Assembly (NCBI GenBank): GCA_030770425.1
Contig: JASJFT010000099.1
Location: 1-64,000, forward strand
Direction: 5' to 3'
DNA length: 64,000 bases
DNA from: Darksidea phi
Lineage: Eukaryota > Ascomycota > Dothideomycetes > Pleosporales > Lentitheciaceae
A model generated the notes under the pieces. That model did no database searches. It had not been told where the DNA came from and saw nothing but the letters and a program-made list of their open reading frames with translations. Below, piece by piece: positions 56,523 to 64,000 of the stretch (the first letter of the stretch is position 1; every line of letters begins with the position of its first letter). The position numbers were made by a program, and so were the translations under genes.

Positions 56523-58074
56523 TCTCACATGCGATATCGAGAGTTACTGCTATCTACCATTGCTGGAGGAGACGGGCTACGTACCGCAGCACCGCTTCTC
56601 CTATGGAGAGGAAATCCGCGAATACGCCAACCTCGTTGCCCGGAAGTGGGGAGTAGCCGACAAGGCCGTCTTCCAGACTACATGCCATAAACTCGTGTGG
56701 GATGAAGAATCAAAAGAGTGGCAGGTGGACCTCGTACAGCAGCGCAAAGGGGAGGAGCCGCAGAAGCTGAATATCCGTGCGCAGTTTGTGGCAACAGTAA
56801 ATGGCGCGCTGCATTGGCCGAAGCTTCCTGGAATCCCTGGAATCCTCGACTACCAAGGCGACATCTTCCACTCCGCACGCTGGAACTATGCGGCCACGGG
56901 CGGCTCGCCTGTGGATCCGTCCCTCACGAAATTGCAAGGAAAGCGTGTGGCCGTTATCGGCACAGGTTCCACAGCTGTGGATATTATCCCTCATCTCGCA
57001 CACTGGGCAGAGCATCTGTATGTCGTCCAGCGGACCCCATCGGCGGTCGATTACCTTGGCCAGCGGGCGACGGACCCAGAGTGGTTTCGCACGCAAGTGG
57101 CCACATCAACAGGATGGCAACGCAAGCGCATGCGAAACTTCCATCAGCACTTCACTACTGAGGCGCAGCCTACAAGCAACTTGGTCGACGATGAGTGGAC
57201 CAGAGCTGTGGGGATAGTTGCACTTGCCGGTAACGCTGCTGGGCCTAAGACGATGGCCGAGCTACCCGCATACATTCAGAAGCTTCATGCCCTCGACCTG
57301 CCGCGACAAGATCGCATTCGCAAGCGTGTGGAGCACGAAGTCAGTGATCCGCTGATCGCGCAGAAACTGCAGGCGTGGTACCCTACATGGTGCAAGCGGC
57401 CAACCTTTCACGACGAATATCTCTCCACATTCAACCGCGAAAACGTGACTCTTGTCGATACGGACGGTAGGGGCCTTGACCGCATTACTGCCGATGCCAT
57501 CGTCATGGGCAATCAGTCTTATCCAGTGGACGTCATCGTCTGTGCCACCGGTTTCCGAGCCCCATTCATCGGGTCCCCAGCAACTAAGGCCAATGCGACC
57601 ATCATTGGCCGTGATGGCGTCTCGATGAGCGAAGAGTGGGAGCGCAAGGGACCTTCGACGCTGCACGGTGTCCTCGATCACAACTTTCCCAATCTCTTCT
57701 TCCCCGGGCCGTGGCAGATGGCACTCAGCCCAAACTACTTGTTCAATATGGGCATGTGCGCAGAGCACTCGGCATACATCCTAGCGAAGGCGAAGCGCAA
57801 AGCCGGCGAGAAGCCTTTTGCGGTGACGCCAACGGCTGCTGCCGCGGAGAATTGGGCCATGCAACTTGCGATGCACTCGGTGCCGATGGGAGCCATCTCC
57901 GGCTGTACGCCAGGGTATTTTAATGTTGAGGGCGAGATTGACCGCGCCTCGCTCGAGATGCAGATGATCATGGCGCGCTCCGGGACATGGGGCCCTGGAA
58001 TTGAGGACTTTACTCGGATTATAGAGGCCTGGCGTGAAGAAGGCAGTATGCAGGGCATCGAGGTGCAGACGTAG
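56158..58074 (+). CDS. Baeyer-Villiger-type flavin monooxygenase
   Basis: FAD/NADPH-dependent monooxygenase of the Baeyer-Villiger class, which inserts oxygen next to a ketone; substrate not deducible. Single exon, 638 aa. Motifs: N-terminal FAD fold ILGAGWGG (residues 78-85, W in place of the usual F), the long BVMO fingerprint GGTWYWNRYPGLTCD (112-126), the short fingerprint YQGDIFHSARW (232-242, Y replacing the leading F), the NADPH fold VAVIGTGSTAVD (264-275) and DVIVCATGFRAPF near the C-terminus. The N-terminal extension of about 70 residues resembles MoxY/AflW-type fungal enzymes. The frame is open upstream to 56113, but the ATG at 56158 has a CCATGG context and fits the family. No biosynthetic partners flank it. 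Confidence 0.93.
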
Positions 58075-58630
58075 ATATGATTGCGTACAATTACTAGAAT
58101 TTCTCAGCAGAGCGGAAAGTTGATGTGATATTTGTTGACAGAACTACTCCTCCCACCAGAGGGCAATTAGTAGGCGTCCTTGGGAAGGGATTAGCAGAAG
58201 CGTTGAGGCACTGTTTCGACGAGGTATTAGCCTTAGCCCCCTATATAGCCAGGTCTCTAAACTGCCTCACTTCTTGACTAATACCCTCTATAAATTCTTT
58301 CGCGTAGGAAGCAGCTAACGAGTGTAAACGGAGAGTGGAGGTAGGATAAGCGGGTGTCGGAAGTGATGCCTCTAAGTATACAAGTAGTACCAAGTAAAAG
58401 TTCAAGAAGTGGAGAAAGAGTATTCTATCGCGAAAAGATCACTGCAACTGGTTTTATTCGATTCGATTGATGAGTGGCGGAGAGTCAACGAACAATTCGC
58501 ACAGGCAGGCAGGCCTGCATATGCAACGTACTTGCGCTCCAACGCGGCCGGCTGACCTGCTGTGTAGCTTTTATGTGCAGTGCTCACACTCAAGTTTGGT
58601 TATCCCACTATGACTAATACTTGAAGTATA

Positions 58631-58760
58631 GTTGTTGGGAAAAGAGTTCTTGTCAAGCTTGGTAGCCAGCCAAAGTTATCCGCGGATCATGGCCAGGCTC
58701 TTGAGCTACACAGACACACAAAAAAAACCTCTCGCTGCAGAAGCAGTTCGCGACAGGATT
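58631..58760. repeat. LTR-like dispersed repeat, copy 2
   Basis: GTTGTTGGGAAAAGAGTTCT, TGTCAAGCTTGGTAGCCAGC, CAAAGTTATCCGCGGATC and GGCCAGGCTCTTGAGC; counterpart of 48547-48690 and much less mutated. The TGTTGGGAAAAGAG opening is what a retrotransposon LTR end often looks like. Confidence 0.6.
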
Positions 58761-58796
58761 GCCCGCTAGATTTTAAGTTATGCTCTTCTATCGAAC

Positions 58797-58945
58797 GAGT
58801 AGCAGCCATCGCGTCGTCAAACTCGCAGAATAACCCAAGAACGTGATATAAAAAGGTATTTCCTCCCGAATGCCTTGAAACGTAAGAAGGTTGTTAGTTG
58901 CAGGCATTGCTTGAGGCATCACGGCATGACTGTGAGGGAAAGAAA
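58797..58945. repeat. Dispersed repeat with internal palindrome, copy 3
   Basis: GAGTAGCAGCCATCGCGTCG, then ATATAAAAAGGTATTTCCTC, CCGAATGCCTTGAAACG and CGGCATGACTGTGAGGGA; the best-preserved copy. Inverted 8-mers AAGGTATT (58853-58860) and AATGCCTT (58869-58876). It starts 36 bp after LTR-like copy 2, which may mean they belong to one element. Confidence 0.6.
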
Positions 58946-59554
58946 CGGCCCGAGTCTCATGAAAGAGGGCGAGCCGCATGCCGCGGGCAATGGCCAGAGG
59001 TTCAGAGAGGGGGGTGGCGCGTGCCATGTTATGCTCATCTATAACCACTAGAAGTTAACGAGAGAGATTGCGAAAAGATCTAATGTCCAAGATCGTATTC
59101 TAGTCTCCAAATTTAGAGTCTATAGTTCACCGGAACAAATCTATTCATAGCGCTAAGGAACCGAAAACGTCAAACTAGAATTGGGAACCGTAATAAAAGA
59201 CCCAGAAAAGGGAACCCTTGCTCGATCATGGAATCTAAAGTAAAGACGTAAAACGAGAACTTGTAAACCAGACCCATACCTGCCGCTTGTAATACCGGGC
59301 CTCCAAATACAATGCTCGAGGCGACAAAACGCGACGTTATGCAGGCTGCCGCCGCCCATTTCAGACAAGAACATGCAAGTGCCACAAAATCCCACGGCTA
59401 AAGAATGGGGTTAGAAAGAAGCTAACCCTCCACGGCGACCAAACCGTTCCCCGATTTCTCGAGTGGCCACAGTTACATTGCTAACTTGATCGTTTGGCGC
59501 CTTTACTGGGGTTCGTTGGTTGATGTGGGGTGTGCTTGGGGCCTTGGTGGGGCA

Positions 59555-61315
59555 TTAGTATCGAAGTTGAAGTGGTCGTTGATTGTAGTTACCATACGGT
59601 GTCTGTTGTATTGCCTTCCCGTTATTAATCTTAGCTATTCTCCTCACTCGCCTACTCCTCAGGCGCGGGTCCTGATTACTATTCCTCCAGCTGTTCACGG
59701 CGCGCTGAATAATGCTCCTCTTTCCTCTCAAACAAGGATTTAAGTGGGCAAGTGCCCATCCCACAGCGTTACACTCAGTCTCATAAGAAAACCGGTGACC
59801 CTTGTATTGATCTTTGGTGCAACAGACTCGTGGATAGATACAGTTCATGGTTTTGAATTCCTGGGAAAGTTCGTCTACGTTGATCGATTCAACGTCACAT
59901 CGGATGGTGTACTCTATCTTGACACGCTCACGTGAGTACTCGAAAGCAATCCATTGCACGCCATTTTGGTCTTGCCTAATCACCAAAGGCGCCATCGTGG
60001 GGACTGGACCAGAATCTGATTGCTGGACGGAGCTTACAGGCTGTAGTCCAAATGAAGACTGTGGTGCGACTCGAGTATTAGCCTCAATCTGGCTTGAAGT
60101 TATCTGCGGAGGCGGTACCCGATCTGGAATATATGGTGATGGTCGCGGAGGATATAATGGAAGACCGGAGGCTTGGGCCGGGGGGGCTGAGACTGTAGCA
60201 GCTACTTGGGCCAGAGTCTTGGGGGACCGATAATTCGAGATCTCGGCTGGCTCATGAGCTCGTTCTTTCCCGGTAAAGATGTGGAACTCGATTTCACCCT
60301 CGGAGCAGTGAACCCTCAACATTTCTCCCACCATTTTTCCAAAGCGGATAAGTTCCTTTGTTACCTTTCCTGTCCCAGTTCTTGATCCCTGAGAAGCGCA
60401 GGCGTGGTACAACACTTTTGCAAAGAGTTCCTTGGTAGGCATACCGTAGTCGACAGCTATATCAGAGCTATCTTTCGCCAAGCCATGTAAAGCATAAACC
60501 TTATCTCTTATATTGGTGGCCTCGTGGTCGCTGTATAATTGCAGTAACGTTGTCAGAGGTTGGAGATTTCCATCCCATGCTGACTTCGCCTTAGCAATAA
60601 CGAAAGCCGGGCTAGCAAGGATGGAAGACACACAAAGCGTATGTTTCTCTCGCCCCCTATCAGATATCACCTGGAGGTCGTCAGCTAGGCGCTCGAATAT
60701 GTGCCAACTGATATTGTGGGAGCCACAGTAGATCGTGGCTTCTTTCGCAAGCATGATTTCTTGGACGATCCATATCCGCCGCCAGTAGTTCCTTTCGCAT
60801 AAAGCCAAGACGCCTTTAGCCTGCCGTGCGTTCCAGAGTTTGCCAAAGTTGAAAGTTCCAGCTTCAAGGGGCTTTCTTGCTGCCAAGTACTTCATCGCGA
60901 TATCGCTGTAGGCGGAATTATCGGCTTCGCCAAGCCACACCGAGACCGATTGAGCGTTGCCGTAAATCTGCCGCATCATCTGCACTTGATGATTTTGTTC
61001 CGAAATGTCGGACTGGTTAATGCAAATGGCATCGATCCAGTAGTTGATATATTGCTTTCGCAGCCGCATGTGGTGCAGGAACCACCATAAATTGTTGCCG
61101 ACGGGGAATTGAATCCCATTAAGACTGATGTCATTGTACCTCCCCTTTCGACCCCATGCGTAAGAGAGCGCGACATATGCTGGATAGTCCTCGTCGAGAG
61201 AGTAGGAACGTAAACTGCATTTGATACTCTCTGACTCTGCACTTGGCTGTAGTTCAACCAGTCTGAACTCTCGGCCTCTAAGATTAAGCGGGGCTGTTGA
61301 ATAAGGAAGCTCCAT
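59555..61315 (-). CDS. HET domain protein fused to a DUF8035-like C-terminal domain
   Basis: Single-exon 586-aa protein. The N-terminal half is a full HET domain (PF06985): ALSYAWG (residues 49-55), WIDAICINQSD (93-103), MMRQIYGNAQSVSVWLG (113-129) and YWRRIWIVQEIMLAKEATIYCG. A Pro/Gln-rich linker (about 350-440) follows. Residues 445-565 match a domain common in ascomycetes that I recall as DUF8035: GVQWIAFEYSRERVKIEYTIRC, FKTMNCIYPRVCC, YETECNAVGWALAHLNPCLR and AVNSWRNSNQDPRLRSRRVRR. That domain is normally found in long disordered proteins without HET. One open frame without introns links both, so the fusion does not depend on gene-model joining. HET proteins serve in incompatibility; a borrowed host domain at the C-terminus could act as a sensor, but that is inference. 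Confidence 0.88.
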   Translation of the reverse strand: MELPYSTAPLNLRGREFRLVELQPSAESESIKCSLRSYSLDEDYPAYVALSYAWGRKGRYNDISLNGIQFPVGNNLWWFLHHMRLRKQYINYWIDAICINQSDISEQNHQVQMMRQIYGNAQSVSVWLGEADNSAYSDIAMKYLAARKPLEAGTFNFGKLWNARQAKGVLALCERNYWRRIWIVQEIMLAKEATIYCGSHNISWHIFERLADDLQVISDRGREKHTLCVSSILASPAFVIAKAKSAWDGNLQPLTTLLQLYSDHEATNIRDKVYALHGLAKDSSDIAVDYGMPTKELFAKVLYHACASQGSRTGTGKVTKELIRFGKMVGEMLRVHCSEGEIEFHIFTGKERAHEPAEISNYRSPKTLAQVAATVSAPPAQASGLPLYPPRPSPYIPDRVPPPQITSSQIEANTRVAPQSSFGLQPVSSVQQSDSGPVPTMAPLVIRQDQNGVQWIAFEYSRERVKIEYTIRCDVESINVDELSQEFKTMNCIYPRVCCTKDQYKGHRFSYETECNAVGWALAHLNPCLRGKRSIIQRAVNSWRNSNQDPRLRSRRVRRIAKINNGKAIQQTPYGNYNQRPLQLRY

Positions 61316-61769
61316 GGCAATTTCGGTAGAATAGCACGCCCGCAGACTCCTCTAAGGTACAAGCGGTAAACGTAGACTTTGTGTGAATTGATGGGATAGA
61401 ATTTGAACTCTGATTACTGATAGATTATCGCGGTGTGGAGACGAAAAATTCGCCCCTAGTTTCGAACGGTCTTCCGTTTTCGTTGTTGGCGAGTTTTCTT
61501 CGGTGCTATGTCAAAACAGCCTGGGACTGTTAAGACTGCATTGTTGCGTGTAGCTTTCCGACATGAGGCAGCAGCCGACCTCGGAAAAACTTCGGCTGAC
61601 CCGCGCATGACTCACTGGACTCTTGCAGACTCCACCGAACTATCACATTTGTATTGACTCGTCCCCATCAGTATAATTCGAGCAAAAAGCCATCAACTCA
61701 TCTGGAAGCTCAGGAGCAAAAACATGGGTATCGTAACCTCATCCTCTATAACCATTACCGTCAGAAACC
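61316..61769. other. Intergenic region between two minus-strand genes
   Basis: Contains the promoter of the HET-DUF8035 gene (starts at 61315) and the 3' region of the gene ending at 61770. No other feature seen. Confidence 0.45.
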
Positions 61770-63251
61770 TCACGCCTCCATCTCCCCACAAAGTCCCAAA
61801 TCCAACAACAAATCACCCACTACGACATCTGCCCCTGCACTCCTCTCATCCTCAACGCCAAACCCTAGAAACACCACATCATCCACATGGCCCCTCCACC
61901 GCACACTCCTATCCTTCCAGTTGATACTAGTAACATAGAGCATCTCGCTTTGGCCCTGCGGCACCACCAGCCCCTCTTCTTGCCACTTCTTCGCACTCTC
62001 TTTTCGCAATGGACCTCGTCCGTGTATCCATATCGGCTTCGTCGATATAGCGTGGATAGCGAAGGGAGGCACGGATTGCGTGAGCATGATGTAGGGCTCG
62101 TATGTAGCATGGAAATCGACATATTTTTTGTATTGGAAGATCGTTAGGATGAAGGTGTTGAAGTCGTTGGGGAGGCAGGCTGGATCGGTGCGGGCGCAGA
62201 GGGTGACGGCGAGGGCATTTGTGGCTTGGTGGATGCTTTCCCTCTCAGGGTCAACCTTGGGTAGGTATTTTGCCATGCAGGCGTCGTCATGGAGTGCTGC
62301 TTGCGGTGAAAGATCGGGGCCGACAGAGCCGTCCGGAAGCAGCTGGGCGAAGACGCGTTTGGGAGCTATGTCGTGATGGACGTAGGTATTATTCTGCGCA
62401 TCCCAGAACATGAACCAGTTCTTCTCGATATCGTGCCATGGCTGAGGCCGTTGAAGTTCTGTGCCAACTACGAAAAGGTTGGCGTTGAGTGCGTCAAGGC
62501 CGTACTCGTTGTTATACAAGGATCGGAAGTCTTGTGCGAAGAGGCCAAAGCAGGTATATGCTGACTGTGAACCGTATATCACGTATGGCGCATCTGGACC
62601 GTAGAAGACGCGCATATCGTGCGGTCCGGCGCCATAGCTGAAGTATTCTAGCTCCCCCTTACAGTTCTCTGTGTGCGTCGGTGCGACTGGGAGCGCTGTA
62701 GGCGGTGTAGAGCAGGCGAGGGAACCGTCGAGCTGGAATACGGCGTTGCAAACTAGCTCTTCAAAAACAGCATCGTTTGGCTTATCTCGCTGCGCTATAA
62801 TGATCCACGTGTTGTCTTCGTATGGATGCGGTAGGATGTTTGGATTGATCGCAGGATGATCGGGGCCGAAGTTGATAGAGAAGTATTTCTTGTCTAATGA
62901 TGAGGCCGAGAAGACCTCACGGTACACGGAGGTGTCGACAACTATCTCACTTGATTCCGCAGCTGGAAACGGAGGTAGCGCATCTTGCACGGGAGGTGGT
63001 GGAAGTTCAGCGACAGCTGGGGTATCAGGTATGGCGTTCGGTTCGGGCTCTTGTGGTATAGAAGGTGGAGTATTTTGTTGTATCACGAGCTCGGGCTCTT
63101 TCGGTTTTGGCTTTGCAGGCTTGTCGTGAGTGATGAGACCCTCAGACCAGTCTTCAGCATATGGTTCTCCGTCGAAGTAGACAAACATATACCAAATAAT
63201 AACGAATGGCCCGACGAACAAAACCAGTCTGGAGAATGCCTTAATCAACAT
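61770..63251 (-). CDS. Type II membrane protein, possible Golgi glycosyltransferase-like
   Basis: Single-exon 493-aa protein. Short cytosolic start (MLIKAFSR), one signal-anchor helix (LVLFVGPFVIIWYMFVYF), then a Pro-rich stem (about residues 42-95; KPKPKEPELV..PPSIPQEPEP) and a lumenal domain with regular strands: NTWIIIAQRDKPND, LEYFSYGAGPHDMRVFYGPDAPYVIYGSQSAYTCFGLF, FQYKKYVDFHATYEPYIML, IWIHGRGPLRK and, near the end, MLYVTSINWKDRSVRWRGHVDDVVFLGFGVED. The single-anchor-plus-stem design and these motifs fit Golgi glycosyltransferases, and I recall a loose resemblance to the fungal beta-mannosyltransferase group, but I cannot point to a conserved DXD or donor site. Functional assignment is tentative; membrane topology is well supported. 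Confidence 0.75.
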   Translation of the reverse strand: MLIKAFSRLVLFVGPFVIIWYMFVYFDGEPYAEDWSEGLITHDKPAKPKPKEPELVIQQNTPPSIPQEPEPNAIPDTPAVAELPPPPVQDALPPFPAAESSEIVVDTSVYREVFSASSLDKKYFSINFGPDHPAINPNILPHPYEDNTWIIIAQRDKPNDAVFEELVCNAVFQLDGSLACSTPPTALPVAPTHTENCKGELEYFSYGAGPHDMRVFYGPDAPYVIYGSQSAYTCFGLFAQDFRSLYNNEYGLDALNANLFVVGTELQRPQPWHDIEKNWFMFWDAQNNTYVHHDIAPKRVFAQLLPDGSVGPDLSPQAALHDDACMAKYLPKVDPERESIHQATNALAVTLCARTDPACLPNDFNTFILTIFQYKKYVDFHATYEPYIMLTQSVPPFAIHAISTKPIWIHGRGPLRKESAKKWQEEGLVVPQGQSEMLYVTSINWKDRSVRWRGHVDDVVFLGFGVEDERSAGADVVVGDLLLDLGLCGEMEA

Positions 63252-63849
63252 GGCGACGATATTACTGCGAGCGTTTGAGGCTGCGAGAGCTCCGGCCCTT
63301 GAGCGTGAGCTTGAGCTGATCGGGCACTAAGGTGCGAGATCTTGAGAATGCTTCTCACATGAAGAGAGTGGGCTCGGAATGACGCTTGACGATAAGCTAT
63401 GACGATCGCTCACAAGCCGCGGCAGCACTAATAGATAGGCTCAATGCAAGTCCTTGTCCTAATACCCTGTCGGACTTGAGTACAGATGCGATGCATGCCC
63501 GACTGGGATGAGGGTTGTAAGCACAGGCTCCACTTTGTCGGGAACTCACTAAAGCTCTGCGCTAGCTTGTAAGCCAACTACCCCGCCAAAGGATTGGTCC
63601 CCATGGGGAAATTAGCGTCGGAGGCACTACCACTTCGGGCCGACCAATAAACCCCCGCCCCTTGACGTTGGAACTTTATTGCAATCAGCAGCCTCATGGC
63701 ACGGCTCACGCTGTACCCGAGGTACATGTGAAGCTCATGGTGGCACGCGAACAAGTCCGCTTATCATGCGTAAAGAAATCGGACTGCAATGCACTGATAT
63801 TGAGTTTTGTGATGCAATTGTATCGAATGGTAGAAATTGGCAACTGGAA
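63252..63849. other. Intergenic region, nothing recognised
   Basis: Upstream of the type II membrane protein gene and downstream of the partial gene at the window edge. No repeat or RNA gene seen. CGCCCCTTGACG near 63657 may mark a promoter but is not assigned. Confidence 0.4.
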
Positions 63850-64000
63850 CTAACGTTTCGGCGACGATGGATGTGCCAAAGTCTTGCCATAGCACCAGTT
63901 TGCAAACTTGACGCTCGGCTCGTCAATGAGCTTCGTAACCAGTTCGGCCGCCCACAGTGTCACCGGGAGGAGTATGAGTTGGGGGACCCAGAACGCCAGC
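63850..64000 (-). CDS. C-terminal fragment of an acyltransferase-3-like membrane protein (cut by window edge)
   Basis: Reading in from base 64000 on the minus strand, one frame is open for 49 codons and ends at a TAG at 63850. It reads LAFWVPQLILLPVTLWAAEL, then a short polar loop VTKLIDEPSVKFANWCYGKTL. The last hydrophobic helix followed by a D-x-P-x-V-x-F-x-x-W tail is the usual C-terminal end of fungal acyltransferase 3 (O-acyltransferase, PF01757) proteins. The remaining 400 or so residues would lie beyond the right edge. The call rests on one short motif and is tentative. Confidence 0.55.
   Translation of the reverse strand, partial: LAFWVPQLILLPVTLWAAELVTKLIDEPSVKFANWCYGKTLAHPSSPKR

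Larger units (their letters stand above)
58075..59554. other. Intergenic region with two adjacent repeats
   Basis: Between two convergent genes. Contains LTR-like repeat copy 2 (58631-58760) directly followed by palindromic repeat copy 3 (58797-58945). No transposon protein frames. Other open frames lack motifs. Confidence 0.55.

Overview
This window is eukaryotic and fungal. Nearly every convincing gene is interrupted by introns of about 48-78 nt with GT (twice GC) donors, CTRAY-like branch sites and AG acceptors. The protein families (HET domain, Clr5-ankyrin, PTH11-like rhodopsin domain, DUF3605, cellular reverse transcriptase RVT, fungal SUT-type sugar symporter) belong to filamentous ascomycetes. 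The mix of HET genes, decayed NLR-type TPR fragments and degraded repeats suggests a Dothideomycete, probably Pleosporales; that rank is inference. No tRNA, rRNA, CRISPR or prokaryotic element was seen.

Layout: a GGAGAA microsatellite starts the window and is followed by about 4.4 kb without a recognisable gene. Then come an anion:cation symporter family transporter (4495-6310, -), a HET protein (7391-9535, +), an RVT-type reverse transcriptase (10394-13341, -), a graveyard of decayed TPR and GH125 fragments arranged as an inverted repeat (14.1-15.0 kb), a GPH/SUT sugar transporter (15891-17521, +) and a small orphan gene (17765-18255, +). From 18.3 to 23.3 kb there is mostly non-coding DNA with a broken Cys-rich gene, a foldback repeat and a 17-bp minisatellite. 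Next are a rhodopsin-domain membrane protein (23339-24589, +), a secreted FAD oxidoreductase (26198-27874, +) and a Clr5-ankyrin protein (30515-33975, +). A compact cluster follows: DUF3605 (-), APH-like kinase (+) and a small conserved protein (-).

From 38.4 kb onward single genes sit between repeat-bearing stretches: a large glycosylated membrane protein (39656-41629, -), a GPI-type two-FAS1 protein (42907-44332, -), a 7-TM orphan (46168-47856, +), a Pro-rich protein (49873-50904, -), a secreted Cys-rich protein (52868-53780, -), a Baeyer-Villiger-type monooxygenase (56158-58074, +), a HET protein fused to a DUF8035-like domain (59555-61315, -), a type II membrane protein (61770-63251, -) and the last 49 codons of an acyltransferase-3-like gene at the right edge.

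There is no obvious biosynthetic cluster or shared pathway. The recurring theme is self/non-self recognition (two HET proteins, one Clr5-ankyrin protein, TPR relics of NLR type) in a repeat-rich accessory neighbourhood. The two observations most worth following are the reverse transcriptase that keeps its motif C DD pair but has Val where motif A should carry Asp, and the HET-DUF8035 fusion. All exon joins were made by eye and checked for an unbroken reading frame and total length divisible by three; no database search was run.
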